DNA of 64,000 nt from Methanofollis formosanus (GCF_019633745.1 NZ_CP037968.1:936789-1000788), one strand, 5' to 3'. Counted from the stretch's first letter, positions 24,053-33,355 are shown. Notes: generated by a model not told the origin, from the sequence alone. Numbers and translations are program-made.

Positions 24053-25372
24053 CTACTGCATCTTCCCGAACCGTTTCATCATGCGCTGCATGGAGAACTT
24101 GCTCCCCCGCATCCCCTTCAGCGCACGCTGCATGACCCGATAATATTTGAGCAGTTCGCGCACGTCCTCGGGCGGCACGCCCGACCCCTGCGAGATCCGC
24201 TGGACCCTGGGACCTGAGATGATCTGGGGGTCGTCGAGTTCGGCCGGGGTCATCGAGTCCATGATCACCTTGTAGCGGTCCATCTTCGTCGAGGTGACGT
24301 CGTAGGCGTCGTCCGGGATCTGCATCCCGCCCATCGGGAGCATGGACATCACCTGCTTGAGCGGCCCCATCTTGTTCACCGCCTCGAGCTGTTTGTACAT
24401 GTCCCGGAGGGTGAACTTGCCCCTGAGGATGGCGTTGACGTCCATCTCGTCCTCGGAGATGACCTCCTCGGCCCGCTCAACCAGGGCCTTCAGGTCGCCC
24501 ATCCCGAGCAGCCTGGAGATGAACCCGTCGGGGTCGAACCGCTCCAGGTCGTCGGGGGTTTCCCCGGCACCGATGAAGACGATCCCGCTCTTCGTCTCCG
24601 AGACCGCGGAGAGGGCGCCGCCGCCCTTGGCCGTGCCGTCCATCTTGGTGATCAGCACGCCGTCGATCCCGATGGCCTCGTTGAACCGCCGCGCCTGCTC
24701 TTTGGCCTGCTGGCCGAGCGCCGCGTCGATGACGAGCCACCGGTGGTCGGGACGGGCGATCTCGTTGATGTTGATGATCTCCTCGATCAGTTCGTCCTCA
24801 AGGGCGTGGCGCCCCTGGGTATCGATGATGACGACCTCGGTCTCCTCGAAGTGTTTCATCCCCTCGCGCACGATCTTGAGGGCGTCGTGCTCGTCGGGAC
24901 TGCCGACGATCGGGACGTCCACCTTCGCACAGAGGGTGGCGAGCTGCTGGTAGGCGCCCGGCCTGAAGGTGTCGGCGCAGATCACCCCGACCTTCAGCCC
25001 CTTGCGCTTGAAGTAGCGCGCGAGCTTCCCGGTCGTGGTGGTCTTGCCGCTCCCCTGCAGCCCGGCCATCAGGATCGTCTGCGGGGCGAGGTCGACCTTG
25101 CCCGCGCCGCCCATCAGCCCGACCAGTTCCTGGTAGACGATCCGCAGCACATGCTCGCGGACACTCATCCCGCGCGGGGGTTCCTCCTCCAGGGCCCGCT
25201 GTTTGATCGACTGGGAGAGCTGCATGACGAGCTTGACGTTGACGTCGGCCTGGAGAAGGGCGCGCTGGAGGCTGCGCACCAGCTCCTCCACTGCCGCCCG
25301 GTCGACGACCGTCTTGCCTGCGAGTTTCTTGACCGCGTCTTTCAGAGACGAACTGAGCGAGTCGAGCACCAT
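24053..25372 (-). CDS. srp54: Signal recognition particle protein SRP54
   Basis: 439 residues in the N-G-M order. N domain helices (1-95), G domain with G1 [15 protein letters not shown] at 104-118, [15 protein letters not shown] (G3 region; the usual DTAGR is DTQGR), [11 protein letters not shown] (G4) and a [12 protein letters not shown] stretch. The M domain has [15 protein letters not shown] and a methionine-rich basic end. With 7S RNA it targets nascent membrane and secreted proteins to FtsY, encoded just upstream. The G3 Ala-to-Gln change is worth noting but is tolerated in some archaeal sequences. Confidence 0.96.
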   Translation of the reverse strand: MVLDSLSSSLKDAVKKLAGKTVVDRAAVEELVRSLQRALLQADVNVKLVMQLSQSIKQRALEEEPPRGMSVREHVLRIVYQELVGLMGGAGKVDLAPQTILMAGLQGSGKTTTTGKLARYFKRKGLKVGVICADTFRPGAYQQLATLCAKVDVPIVGSPDEHDALKIVREGMKHFEETEVVIIDTQGRHALEDELIEEIININEIARPDHRWLVIDAALGQQAKEQARRFNEAIGIDGVLITKMDGTAKGGGALSAVSETKSGIVFIGAGETPDDLERFDPDGFISRLLGMGDLKALVERAEEVISEDEMDVNAILRGKFTLRDMYKQLEAVNKMGPLKQVMSMLPMGGMQIPDDAYDVTSTKMDRYKVIMDSMTPAELDDPQIISGPRVQRISQGSGVPPEDVRELLKYYRVMQRALKGMRGSKFSMQRMMKRFGKMQ

Positions 25373-25378
25373 GTGTAT

Positions 25379-26545
25379 CTATTCCTCCGCACCGAGAAGT
25401 TCGCCGACCACGGCGTCGGGCTTGAAGGGCACGATGTCGCTGTAGGCCTGCCCGGTCCCCAGGAAGAGGATCGGTTTGCCGATCGTCTGGGCGATCGAGA
25501 TCGCCGCACCGCCCTTCGAGTCCATGTCGGCCTTGGTGAGCATAACGGCATCGGTCCCGACCAGATCGTTGAAATCCTTGGCCCGCACCACGGCGTCGTT
25601 GCCCGCGACCGCCTCGTCGACATAGACGACGAGGTCGGGCTTCATCACGCGCCGGATCTTCTCGAGCTGGTTCATCAGGTTCTTGCGGTTGTGGAACCGG
25701 CCGGCCGTGTCGGCAAGGACCACGTCGATCCCGTGTCCTTTCGCGTACTCGACGGTGTCGTACAGGACCGCCGCCGGGTCGGAACCCTCCTGGTGCTTGA
25801 TCACCTTGATGTCAAGCCTTCGGCCGTGTTCGGCGATCTGGTCGATCGCCCCGGCCCTGAAGGTGTCCCCGGCCCCGAGCACGACCGAGTAGCCGTTCGC
25901 CTCGAGGTAATGGGCCATCTTCGCAATGGAGGTCGTCTTCCCGGTGCCGTTCACGCCGGTGATCAGGATCTTCACCGGACGTTCGTGGACCCTGATGTAC
26001 TCCAGGAGATCGAAGCCATCTCCGAGAACCTTCAGAAGGGCGCCCCTGAGCGCCGACATCACGATATCGTCGACCGGCGCGCCGATCTTGCGGTGGCTCC
26101 CGACGAGATCCTCGCGCATATAGCCGATGATCGCGTCGGTCACCTCGAGGGCGACGTCGTTCTCCAGGAGGACCATCTCGAGTTCGAAAAGAGGCTCTTC
26201 GATGTCTTTCTCAGAGATCACCAATTCGCGCTCGAGCACCAGCGTCTTGACCCTGGAGACCAGCCCGCCAAACCGCGTGCGCTCCTCTGCCGGCCGCTTT
26301 GCAGGCGCAACAGGCGCCGTTGGTGCGGGGGCGCGGGGCGCGGGTTCAGGTTCGGGCGCGGGTTCAGGTGAAGGTTCAACCGCCGGTTCTTCCGGCTCGA
26401 AAACAGGTGCAACGACCTCTGCCTGAGCAGGGGCCGGGATCTCGGCCCTGACCTCCTCACGGACCGCCTCACCGGCGGCGTCCTTGATGGAGTGGCCGAA
26501 CTTCTCTTTGATATTCTGCAGTTTGTTCTTCAGGCCCTCAAACAT
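25379..26545 (-). CDS. ftsY: Signal recognition particle receptor FtsY
   Basis: 388 residues. Acidic, Pro/Ala-rich N-terminal A domain (about 30-95, with PEPAPEPEPAPRAPAP), then N and G domains: G1 GVNGTGKTTSIAKMA, DTAGRFHNRKNLMNQL, TKADMDSKGGAAIS and FLGTGQAYSDIVPF. It docks SRP54 at the membrane. It lies directly before srp54 (6-base gap), a common archaeal pairing. The A-domain repeats vary between strains in this family and should not be used to judge orthology. Confidence 0.96.
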   Translation of the reverse strand: MFEGLKNKLQNIKEKFGHSIKDAAGEAVREEVRAEIPAPAQAEVVAPVFEPEEPAVEPSPEPAPEPEPAPRAPAPTAPVAPAKRPAEERTRFGGLVSRVKTLVLERELVISEKDIEEPLFELEMVLLENDVALEVTDAIIGYMREDLVGSHRKIGAPVDDIVMSALRGALLKVLGDGFDLLEYIRVHERPVKILITGVNGTGKTTSIAKMAHYLEANGYSVVLGAGDTFRAGAIDQIAEHGRRLDIKVIKHQEGSDPAAVLYDTVEYAKGHGIDVVLADTAGRFHNRKNLMNQLEKIRRVMKPDLVVYVDEAVAGNDAVVRAKDFNDLVGTDAVMLTKADMDSKGGAAISIAQTIGKPILFLGTGQAYSDIVPFKPDAVVGELLGAEE

Positions 26546-26550
26546 GGGGA

Positions 26551-27000
26551 TTACCTGCCCGGAGCTATCTGCTGCTGTTGACGGTAGGCAGCATCAAGAC
26601 GGGCCGCGATCTCGTTCATCTGGCCTTTCAGATTCTCGATCGTCTCGGCGACCTTCTTCTCCGAGGCCTCGAGCTCGCGTGCCCGCCCCTCGAGGAACGA
26701 GATTGCGTCCTCGTTGCTGCGTTCGACGGTGACATCCGCCCCGATGGCGACCAGCACTTTTTCAGGGTCAGGGACCGTTGCCCTGACACTCACGCCGCCG
26801 CCGAGCGGGAGAAGGACTGTCCCGTCCTGCGCCTCGCCAAGGGACCGGAGGGTTTCGATCGCCGCGAAGGCCTCCACCCTCTGCTGGTCCATCATCTCCA
26901 GCTGCCTGGCAAAGACCTCTGCCTGCTGTCCGTACTCGTTGAGATAATACTGGAGCGACTGCAGCTCCCTCGGGTCGGCCTGTTCCATGGACTCAGTCAC
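26551..27000 (-). CDS. pfdA: Prefoldin alpha subunit
   Basis: 149 residues. Two long coiled-coil helices (about 8-50 and 95-140) separated by beta hairpins with GTVLLPLGGGVSVRATV, the alpha-class pattern. Two alpha and four beta subunits form the jellyfish-like chaperone that hands unfolded proteins to the thermosome. It overlaps the ribosomal L18Ae gene by 8 bases. Confidence 0.93.
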   Translation of the reverse strand: MTESMEQADPRELQSLQYYLNEYGQQAEVFARQLEMMDQQRVEAFAAIETLRSLGEAQDGTVLLPLGGGVSVRATVPDPEKVLVAIGADVTVERSNEDAISFLEGRARELEASEKKVAETIENLKGQMNEIAARLDAAYRQQQQIAPGR

Positions 27001-27181
27001 CTACTACGGTAACGCCATCGATTGAGATATACCTTCTCTTCAGGTTGTGTTTACTGCCGATATCGGCGTAAATGTGTTCCTTTGCAACCTTCTCGTTCGG
27101 GGCCTCGACGACCTTGGTGAAGGACTGCCTGGTCCCACCCATCTGGCAGGCGCCCGTAATTTCAAACTTCTGCATCTCCAT
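26993..27181 (-). CDS. rpl18a: Large-subunit ribosomal protein L18Ae (LX)
   Basis: 62 residues from ATG 27181 (MEMQKFEITGACQMGG). It has the LX core with FTKVVEAPNEKVAKEHIYAD and SKHNLKRRYISIDGV. A GTG at 27190 with a GTGA overlap on the aIF6 stop is an alternative, but GGAG lies well placed for the ATG at 27181. Known position in archaea between aif6 and pfdA. Confidence 0.9.
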   Translation of the reverse strand: MEMQKFEITGACQMGGTRQSFTKVVEAPNEKVAKEHIYADIGSKHNLKRRYISIDGVTVVGD

Positions 27182-27186
27182 TCTGC

Positions 27187-27852
27187 TCACTCCAGAAAGC
27201 CAAACACTTCCTCAATCCGCCCGAGTTCAAAACCGGTGGTCTCGAACCCGGCGACATATCCCTTGCTGTTCGCAAGAACCCCGGTCCCGACGAGGCCACT
27301 GCCCATATTCACCGTGCCCGTTCCGATCACGAGCTCGTCCGCACATCCGGCGAGGTCGGCGATCTCGGCCTCGGTGCTCCGCGCATGGACAAGGACACCC
27401 TTGTTGGTGGCGACCGCAGCCATCCCGACGGTCCTCACACCGGCGAAGGTCAGTCTGCGCACCGGCACTCCGAGGAACGTCCCGATCTCCTCTGCCTCCT
27501 CTATCGGCATCTCAGGGTGTACCGCAGCAAAGATATCGTTGGCAAGGATCACGTTCCCGGCGGCGTTCATCGACGTCCCGAGAGTCATCACCTCCCCATA
27601 TTCCCTGAGCACGGCGAGTTCATCCTCGGATGCAAGCCCGCTCACCACCATCCCGTTCGAGTTGCCGGCGAGGAGCGAACCGATGATCGATGAGCCCTGG
27701 ATCGTCGTCCTGACGACCTCGACATCAAGCGCCTCGGCTACTCTCTCTGCAAACTCCTCGGTTGCCATGGGGGGAACGACGGCGAACTCCTCGAAGGCCC
27801 GCGCGAAGACGCCGATATGCGGATCGGCGGCAAAGTCGATCGTTCTCTCCAT
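27187..27852 (-). CDS. eif6: Translation initiation factor 6 (aIF6)
   Basis: 221 residues, the usual length. The five-fold pentein repeats are visible, e.g. [53 protein letters not shown] and [20 protein letters not shown]. It keeps the ribosomal subunits apart by binding the large subunit. Part of the rpl39e-rpl31e-eif6 order found in most archaea. Confidence 0.96.
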   Translation of the reverse strand: MERTIDFAADPHIGVFARAFEEFAVVPPMATEEFAERVAEALDVEVVRTTIQGSSIIGSLLAGNSNGMVVSGLASEDELAVLREYGEVMTLGTSMNAAGNVILANDIFAAVHPEMPIEEAEEIGTFLGVPVRRLTFAGVRTVGMAAVATNKGVLVHARSTEAEIADLAGCADELVIGTGTVNMGSGLVGTGVLANSKGYVAGFETTGFELGRIEEVFGFLE

Positions 27853-27853
27853 T

Positions 27854-28117
27854 TCACTCCTCAGCGAGTTCGGCCTGGACCTGCCCGTCCTCGAACTTCA
27901 TGGCACGGATCCTGATCGATGCCGGCGGCTTCTCGGCCCCGCGCTCCCAGACCTTCTCGTTGATGCTGCTGTCCAGTTTGATATTCTCGCTCTTCATGTG
28001 CCGGACAAGATATGCCCTGATATCTTTAATCGCAGCATTACAGCGCCTCCGGCTCGGAGCGCGCCTGCTGTTGCGGAGAGGAACAATATAGATCTGCTCT
28101 TTGAGTGCTTCTACCAT
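27854..28117 (-). CDS. rpl31e: Large-subunit ribosomal protein L31e
   Basis: 87 residues. [20 protein letters not shown] at 12-31 and the C-terminal [20 protein letters not shown] are the L31e landmarks. It lies near the exit tunnel, where SRP binds. It is 1 base from the aIF6 start and 4 from the L39e stop. Confidence 0.95.
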   Translation of the reverse strand: MVEALKEQIYIVPLRNSRRAPSRRRCNAAIKDIRAYLVRHMKSENIKLDSSINEKVWERGAEKPPASIRIRAMKFEDGQVQAELAEE

Positions 28118-28121
28118 GTCT

Positions 28122-28274
28122 CTACACCTTCAGCGTGCTTCTTCTCCACATGCGCCTCTTGGGGTGGGAGACCACCTGGCGCTTCGTCCGAATCATCACC
28201 CACGCAGGAACGCGGCGGTTCTGCATGGATGCCTTTGCCAGCCGGACCTTGCGGCCCTTGGTAATTTTGCTCAT
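28122..28274 (-). CDS. rpl39e: Large-subunit ribosomal protein L39e
   Basis: 50 residues from ATG 28274 ([20 protein letters not shown]), very basic, with the family end [18 protein letters not shown]. It lines the exit tunnel. Found by reading past the longer frame that starts at 28352, whose first 26 codons overlap the PP-loop gene. Confidence 0.95.
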   Translation of the reverse strand: MSKITKGRKVRLAKASMQNRRVPAWVMIRTKRQVVSHPKRRMWRRSTLKV

Positions 28275-28288
28275 AGTTATCACCGTCA

Positions 28289-28879
28289 TCAGGTGCCGGT
28301 CGCACCCGTGACCAGGGACTGCTCGTGGCGTGCAGGAAAGAGCTCCGCACACCGGTGGCCCATACGCCCGACCGCAGCCCTGATCTCGTACTCATAATCA
28401 CCGTTTTCGATGGTGCCGGTCTCGCCGTAGGCGACACTGAGGTGCCGTGCGGCGAGCCGCTGCACCTCGACCTTTCCGTAGCCGAGGAGCGGGCGGACAT
28501 AGGAGCAGCCGTACCGGTCGGCGAGGCTCATCGCATCGCCCCGGGTCAGCATCGGCACCCGGTCGTTCATCCGGGTGCCGTCCGCGACCACTTCATACTC
28601 TTGCGCGAGAAGACGGACCGCCCGACGGTGGACCGCCGTGATGGCGGTGCAGGGGTGGCCGTCTCTGACCACCTGCCCGGCCGCCGCCGTCAGACACTCA
28701 AGACCCAGCGACCGTTTCTGCCACGGGAACCCGAGTGCCCTGGCCGCAGCCTCGACCGACGGCACCTCCCGGTCGGGGTCGAAGACAAAGGTATTGAGTT
28801 CGACCTCGTAGTCGCGGGAGAGGAGCACCGCAGCAAGGGCGCTGTCTTTTCCTCCACTGAAGAGCAGACCGGCTTTCAT
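28289..28879 (-). CDS. PP-loop ATPase-like protein (adenine nucleotide alpha hydrolase superfamily)
   Basis: 196 residues. PP-loop [11 protein letters not shown] at 8-18, followed by a [15 protein letters not shown] strand-helix, [28 protein letters not shown] and [13 protein letters not shown]. The folding pattern matches enzymes that adenylate a carbonyl or a base (asparagine synthetase C-domain, TtuA/QueC-type). Substrate unknown. A PP-loop gene in this position, between PDCD5 and rpl39e, is common in methanogens, hinting at a tRNA or translation-linked role (inference). Confidence 0.8.
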   Translation of the reverse strand: MKAGLLFSGGKDSALAAVLLSRDYEVELNTFVFDPDREVPSVEAAARALGFPWQKRSLGLECLTAAAGQVVRDGHPCTAITAVHRRAVRLLAQEYEVVADGTRMNDRVPMLTRGDAMSLADRYGCSYVRPLLGYGKVEVQRLAARHLSVAYGETGTIENGDYEYEIRAAVGRMGHRCAELFPARHEQSLVTGATGT

Positions 28880-29209
28880 CTACTTCCGCGTGATCCGAAA
28901 CTCTTTCTTCTTCGGGGTGATCTGCACCAGCAGCGCCTTCAACTGCTCGTCAGAGATCTTCTGCCGGATCCGGCCGCTCTGCGCAAGCATTATCAACTGC
29001 TGTTCGATCGCCCGTGCAAACTCGGGTTTGGCGAGTTTGATCGTATTCAGCCGTTCACGCGCCTCGGGTTCAAGGATCTGCATGAGCGCGAGCTGCATCT
29101 CTGACTCAGCACGTTTCTGCCGTTCCAGTTCTTCTTGCTGGTCTACAGCCTGGTGCTGGAGTTGTTCCAGTCTCCTGCGCCTGATCTCAGAGAGTTCGTC
29201 GTCACCCAT
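28880..29209 (-). CDS. DNA-binding protein, PDCD5/TFAR19 family
   Basis: 109 residues with the three-helix PDCD5 core: DELSEIRRRRLEQLQHQA, a Q/E-rich coiled region, then LEPEARERLNTIKLAKPEFARAIE-type sequence (split here at residues 48-70) and ISDEQLKALLVQI with the basic end KKKEFRITRK. Archaeal members bind DNA non-specifically. It abuts the PP-loop gene start and follows rps19e, the usual order. Confidence 0.93.
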   Translation of the reverse strand: MGDDELSEIRRRRLEQLQHQAVDQQEELERQKRAESEMQLALMQILEPEARERLNTIKLAKPEFARAIEQQLIMLAQSGRIRQKISDEQLKALLVQITPKKKEFRITRK

Positions 29210-29224
29210 CAGTATCCCTCAAAC

Positions 29225-29674
29225 TTAGTAGTGCGCAAGGTCGGGCACGGCCTCTGAAGCCGCTGCCTTCTGGCTGTTCGCAGCATTGTCCAGGAATGCG
29301 CGGCCCTTCGCAGAGACCTGCCGGCCGTCGCGCACCTTCTCGACGAGGCCTTCGGCCTCGAGCTGCTGGAGCGCCTTTCTCAGGATCGAGCCGCTCCCCT
29401 TCTTGAACCGGTTCGGGTTGGCACCGCGGTTCCGGGCTCCGCCGTATGCGGTCCTCAGTCTCTCCACGCCGACCGGGCCGTCGATGTAGATCCGACGGAG
29501 GACGGCCGCCGCCCTGACATACCACCAGTCGGGGTCCTCAGGAGGCATTTCCTTGTGGATCCCGGTCTTGGCAAAAGCCGCCCATTCAGGAGGCTCAATG
29601 GCAGGAAGCTCCTTTAACTCACGGGCCACCTGCGGGATGAGCATCTCAGCCGGGATGTCATATACAGTTGTCAT
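29225..29674 (-). CDS. rps19e: Small-subunit ribosomal protein S19e
   Basis: 149 residues. TVYDIPAEMLIPQVARELKE at the start, WAAFAKTGIHKEMPPEDPDW, YVRAAAVLRRIYIDGPVGVE and the wing SILRKALQQLEAEGLVEKV. An archaeal/eukaryotic-only protein of the small-subunit head, with a winged-helix fold. It lies 15 bases before pdcd5. Confidence 0.95.
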   Translation of the reverse strand: MTTVYDIPAEMLIPQVARELKELPAIEPPEWAAFAKTGIHKEMPPEDPDWWYVRAAAVLRRIYIDGPVGVERLRTAYGGARNRGANPNRFKKGSGSILRKALQQLEAEGLVEKVRDGRQVSAKGRAFLDNAANSQKAAASEAVPDLAHY

Positions 29675-29811
29675 TGGTTAACCTCACTGTAACGATCGAT
29701 GTTACCAGTCTTTATCTATTTGCCATGGATGTTTTTATATATTTCGAGCAGCAAAACCCGGGCTTTTTCCGGCAATCTGACCCAGAATGCCCGGAGAAAA
29801 GAGGGATCGGA

Positions 29812-30021
29812 TCAGGCCGGCCTGCTCCCTTTCCGCTTCTCGGCAAGGACCATGGTCCGGCCCCGCACGCCGACGAGTTCGGCGCCTGCCCGGCGTGCGA
29901 TATCGTCGGCGTCCACCTCGGTGCTGCGGAGCCATTTGATCTTGATAGCCTTGCGCTGCTTGATCTGGAGCCGGATCTCCTCGATGAGGGTATCCGAGCA
30001 CCCCTGTTTGCCGATCCACAC
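29812..30021 (-). CDS. YhbY/CRM-domain RNA-binding protein (start uncertain)
   Basis: 69 residues from a GTG at 30021: WIGKQGCSDTLIEEIRLQIK, KIKWLRSTEVDADDIA and VGVRGRTMVLAEKR, the CRM fold with its GxxG loop. YhbY relatives help ribosome assembly. The family normally begins about 12 residues earlier, and the same frame upstream reads NELFQELKPTV, which fits the family, but contains no ATG, GTG or TTG. Either a non-standard start is used, the short form is made, or the sequence has a frameshift: an ATG at 30050 is in the wrong frame. Confidence 0.8.
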   Translation of the reverse strand: MWIGKQGCSDTLIEEIRLQIKQRKAIKIKWLRSTEVDADDIARRAGAELVGVRGRTMVLAEKRKGSRPA

Positions 30022-30046
30022 GGTCGGCTTCAGTTCCTGGAAGAGT

Positions 30047-30370
30047 TCATTTTTTTCGATGTTTTTTCACCACCGGATAGCGTTTCTGGTGACCGCAGAC
30101 ACGACAGGTGACGATCACCTTCCCGTGCTGCACCCGGACGCGGGCATTGGAGCCGGGGACGAGATATGACGAGCACCGCCTGCAGAACCGCAGCCCCAGG
30201 CCTTTCGGGATCCGGGCCCGCTGGCGCATCGCGATCCGTCGGGCGAGGGCAACGCACCGGTTGCTCAGGTCGGGATCCGCAGGGTAGAACTCGGCCGCCC
30301 GTTCGAAGAGGAGCGCGATCCGTTCGTGCGCGATCTTTTTTGCGTTCTGGTCCTTGGGTCTCCGCCGCAT
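30047..30370 (-). CDS. rnp4: Ribonuclease P protein component 4 (Rpp21)
   Basis: 107 residues. N-terminal helical part (KDQNAKKIAHERIALLFERA), then zinc ligands C63-x2-C66 and C89-x2-C92 in RFCRRCSSYLVPG and VIVTCRVCGHQKR, and a basic tail. It pairs with Rpp29 to support the RNA catalyst that trims tRNA 5' ends. First gene of the run down to rsmA. Confidence 0.94.
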   Translation of the reverse strand: MRRRPKDQNAKKIAHERIALLFERAAEFYPADPDLSNRCVALARRIAMRQRARIPKGLGLRFCRRCSSYLVPGSNARVRVQHGKVIVTCRVCGHQKRYPVVKKHRKK

Positions 30371-30405
30371 GGGTGCCTCAGTACTCCTGATACGTTATGC
30401 AGGAA

Positions 30406-30416
30406 GATAATTATAG
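30406..30416 (-). promoter_or_regulatory. TATA-like element of the rnp4-rsmA run
   Basis: Minus strand CTATAATTATC, about 36-46 bases before the rnp4 ATG, where an archaeal TATA box would sit for a short leader. Confidence 0.45.
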
Positions 30417-30603
30417 CAGTGCATCGGGGCCGGCCGGATTTGTTGAGAGCATTCGCACCCACGAACAGAGGATAGGCTGCGGCGGTGAGAGGAGGGGTTC
30501 CTCATCTGTTCTTTTGTTGCGAGAGGAATGAACGGAACCCCTGTCATGGCCTTCCCGGCCCTATCTCCGGCGTCGCGAGGGTGTGACTGTGTCGGGATCA
30601 AAT

Positions 30604-31066
30604 ATGCCGCCCCCCAATCACCGGATCTTTTCTGTCATTTCACGAGAGGATAAGGCAGGGGCGGCATCACGCGTGATCCCGCTGAACGACGACGGCCCGT
30701 TCTCGTCCTACTCCAATCTTCGGGGTCATGACAGCGGGACCGCGCGATGATCAAAACGTGCCGTCCCCCCATCGCGAGATCTTTCCTGCCGTATCGCGAG
30801 AAGATTGAGCATGGGACGGCATCACGCGTGATTCCGCCGAGAACAGATCGGTGCTCTTCCGTCCGGGTTCTATCTTCGTGGTCACCACGACAGAACAGCG
30901 CGGCGATCGGATGTGCCGTCCCCTGTCACCGGATCTGTCCTGCCATTTCGCGAGAGGATTGGACAGGGGACGGCATCACGCGTGATCCCACTGAAGAATG
31001 ATCGCCTCTTCTCCGTCCGATTCTATCTCCAGGGTCACGACGACAGGACGGCGCGGCGACAATGAA
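30604..31066. repeat. Tandem array of 154-base hairpin repeats, array 1 (three units)
   Basis: Three direct units start near 30604, 30758 and 30913. Each opens with a hairpin whose arms are GCCGCCCC/GGGGCGGC (30606/30658), GCCGTCCC/GGGACGGC (30760/30813) and a perfect 13-base GCCGTCCCCTGTC/GACAGGGGACGGC (30915-30927 with 30962-30974). Each loop carries a CGCGAG or CACGAG motif and each hairpin is followed by ATCACGCGTGAT (itself a palindrome). Arms differ between units but stay complementary. The rest of each unit ends in GTCACGACGACAG-like sequence. Confidence 0.85.
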
Positions 31067-31088
31067 GCGGGGTTCCACCCCGCCGAAC

Positions 31089-31441
31089 GGTCACACAACC
31101 GAAGAGGTCATCCCAAAACTTCTCTGGCCTTGATAGGTGAGGAGAAGAAGTTTCTGAAGCACGGTGTCGTTCAAGAGATTATTGCCGCCCCGTTCCGATC
31201 TTCGTCGTGGGGGGGGTCCGGGGGGTCTCCCCCCGGCAGGAGAGAGCAAGGAACCATTCTTTATGCTCTCTGTGGGCGGCACGTCTGATCGGTCTGCCTT
31301 CCTCCGTCACTCACACGGGGGGCGTTGCCTCTGGAAACCTCCGGATGGCAATTGAAGCAGGGAAGGCAGATGAACGGCCGAAAAGAGTCTTGATCCGGAG
31401 ATTGATCGAACTCTGGCTACTTTTGGGATATGCTCGAAGAA
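31089..31441 (+). repeat. 340-base composite repeat element, copy 1
   Basis: GAGGTCATCCCAAAACTTCT, TTTCTGAAGCACGGTGTCGT, the GC-rich hairpin (GTCCGGGGGGTCTCCCCCCG), GGAACCATTCTTTATGCTCT, GGGCGGCACGTCTGATCGGT and an end at TTTTGGGATATGCTC. The same landmarks in the same order occur at 39873-40208. No protein-like frame inside. Confidence 0.8.
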
Positions 31442-31446
31442 AAAAA
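31439..31446 (-). terminator. T-run after purN
   Basis: Minus strand CTTTTTTTCTTC directly after the purN stop, a typical archaeal T-rich terminator. Confidence 0.5.
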
Positions 31447-31449
31447 GAT

Positions 31450-32061
31450 TCAGGCCGGGGGGAGGATCCGGACGCGCCGGCCTTCGACCTGAATGCGGTC
31501 CTCGCAGAAGAGGGCCACCGCCTCGGGGAGGGCGCGGTGCTCCTCCTCGATGATCCGGTCGGCAAGGCTATCCTCGTCGTCGTCCTCGAGCACCGGCACG
31601 CAGCGCTGGATGATGATCGGGCCGCTGTCCATGCCAGTATCGACGAAATGGACGGTGCATCCGGCCACCTTCACCCCATACTCGACCGCCTGCCGCTGCG
31701 CGTGGAGGCCGGCGAAACTCGGGAGGAGGGCCGGGTGGATGTTGATCATCCTGCCGGCAAAGGCCTCCACGATCGCCGTACCCACGATCCGCATGTAGCC
31801 GGCAAGCACGAAGAGGTCGGCCCGGCACGCCTGCATCGCCGCCAGGAGGTCGGCCTCGTAGGCCTCCTTCGAGGGATACGCGCGATAGTCGAGGACCGTC
31901 GCCTCGATCCCTGCCTCGCGGGCGCGGGTGATCGCATAGGCCCCGGGATTGTCGGTGATCAACCCGACACACTCGGCCCGGATCGTGCCCGCGCCCAGGG
32001 CGTCGAGGACGGCCTGGAAGTTCGAGCCCCTTCCTGATGCCAGCACTGCGATGCGCTTCAT
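31450..32061 (-). CDS. purN: Phosphoribosylglycinamide formyltransferase (GART)
   Basis: 203 residues from ATG 32061 (MKRIAVLASGRGSNFQAVLD). Phosphate loop SGRGSNF at 9-15, formyl-transfer site INIHPALLPSF at 106-116 with the catalytic N-x-H, and TGMDSGPII around 142-150 with the conserved Asp145. It uses 10-formyl-tetrahydrofolate in the third purine step. Many methanogens use the folate-free PurT/PurP instead, so the cofactor here deserves care. Its start is 25 bases from the stop of the CNNM gene. Confidence 0.93.
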   Translation of the reverse strand: MKRIAVLASGRGSNFQAVLDALGAGTIRAECVGLITDNPGAYAITRAREAGIEATVLDYRAYPSKEAYEADLLAAMQACRADLFVLAGYMRIVGTAIVEAFAGRMINIHPALLPSFAGLHAQRQAVEYGVKVAGCTVHFVDTGMDSGPIIIQRCVPVLEDDDEDSLADRIIEEEHRALPEAVALFCEDRIQVEGRRVRILPPA

Positions 32062-32086
32062 GCTCACACGTCGGCGCGAGAGGGTA

Positions 32087-33355
32087 TTAACGGTTCTCAC
32101 CCTCCTCGGCCGGGGGCGGCGGGAGGATGAGTTTGACCTTGGTGATCCGCCGGCCCCGCATCTGCATCACCGCGAGCGAGGTCCCGTCCTGGAGTTTGAC
32201 CACCTCGCCCCTGAGCGGGAGGTGGCCGAGCATGTTGAAGATGAGGCCGCCGATCGTCTCGTACGACTCACCGATCGGGAGCGCAACGTCCAGGTCCTCG
32301 TTGAGGTGCTCGACCCAGACCTGGGCGTCGACCATATAGACGCCGCCGCCGAGTTTCTGGACCGCCGGTTCCTCCTCGTCGAACTCGTCCAGGATCTCGC
32401 CGACCAGTTCCTCCAGGATGTCCTCCACCGTCACCACCCCGGCGAACCCGCCGTATTCGTCGAGGACGATGGCCATGTGGACCTTGCGGATCTGCATCTC
32501 CTTGAGGAGGTCGTCGATCATCTTCGACTCGGGGACGAAGAAGGCGTCGTACATCATCTCGCTGATCGAAGCCTCTTGTTTCGAGAACTCGGCCGAGAAG
32601 ACGTCCTTGACATTGAGGACACCCACCACGTTGTCGATCTGGCCGTGGTAGACCGGCAGACGGGAGAGCCCGGTCTCGTTGAAGAGGTTGATGGAACCGT
32701 CCATCGAGTTGGTGTCCTCGATCATCACGACGTCCACCCGCGGCGTCATGATCTCGCGAGCGGTCGTCTCCCCGAACTTGAAGACCGAGTAGAGCATCTC
32801 GCGCTCTTCCTCCTCGATCGTCCCTTCCTCCTCGCCGACGTCGATCCATTCCTTGATCTCTTCCTCGGTAATCGAGGGTTCTCCTCCCTGCATCAGGGAG
32901 AAGTGGGCGCTGAACCGGTCGTAGCCCCAGAGAATGGGGTACAGCACCTTCGCCATCATCAGGATCCAGGGGGCGGCAAAGAGGGCAAGCCGGTCGGTGT
33001 ACCTGGCGGCATAGGTCTTGGGCCCGATCTCGCCGAAGATCAGCATCAGGATGACGACGACCCCGGTGGCGATCCCGACACCGGCGTCACCGAAGCGTGC
33101 GATGGCGACGGCCGTCGCCAGCGAGGCGGCCGCCACGTTGACGACGTTGTTCCCGATCAGGATGGTGATGAGGATGTGGTCGGGATATTCTTTCAGCTGC
33201 GCAAGGGCCTCGGCACCGTCCCTCCCCTCGTTGACGAGGGTCCGGACCTTTGCTCTTGTGATCGAGATCAGCGCCACTTCGGCACTGGAAAAAAAACCAG
33301 ACAGAACGAGACAGACGACAAAAAGCCCGATTAAAACAATCTCATCGGGGGTCAT
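32087..33355 (-). CDS. CNNM/CorC-type membrane transporter with CBS pair (HlyC/CorC family)
   Basis: 422 residues. DUF21/CNNM domain with about four membrane segments in residues 1-150, including LSGFFSSAEVALISITR near 18-34 and the end IFGEIGPKTYAARYTD. A CBS pair follows (about 190-310, REIMTPRVDVVMIEDTNSMD and VLDEYGGFAGVVTVEDIL), then the CorC_HlyC domain (about 325-415). Related proteins export Mg2+ or Na+ and are controlled by nucleotide binding at the CBS pair. Ion not established here. Confidence 0.9.
   Translation of the reverse strand: MTPDEIVLIGLFVVCLVLSGFFSSAEVALISITRAKVRTLVNEGRDGAEALAQLKEYPDHILITILIGNNVVNVAAASLATAVAIARFGDAGVGIATGVVVILMLIFGEIGPKTYAARYTDRLALFAAPWILMMAKVLYPILWGYDRFSAHFSLMQGGEPSITEEEIKEWIDVGEEEGTIEEEEREMLYSVFKFGETTAREIMTPRVDVVMIEDTNSMDGSINLFNETGLSRLPVYHGQIDNVVGVLNVKDVFSAEFSKQEASISEMMYDAFFVPESKMIDDLLKEMQIRKVHMAIVLDEYGGFAGVVTVEDILEELVGEILDEFDEEEPAVQKLGGGVYMVDAQVWVEHLNEDLDVALPIGESYETIGGLIFNMLGHLPLRGEVVKLQDGTSLAVMQMRGRRITKVKLILPPPPAEEGENR

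Noticed and set aside
22438-24135. Long plus-strand open frame opposite pus10, trmY and srp54
   Set aside because: It spans three well-recognised genes on the other strand and has the composition of a reverse-strand shadow.
24743-26371. 542-codon plus-strand open frame opposite srp54 and ftsY
   Set aside because: High-GC antisense frame. The minus-strand proteins are unambiguous GTPases.
31207-32037. 276-codon plus-strand frame through a repeat element and opposite purN
   Set aside because: Half lies in a non-coding repeat copy that also occurs elsewhere, and the rest is antisense to purN.
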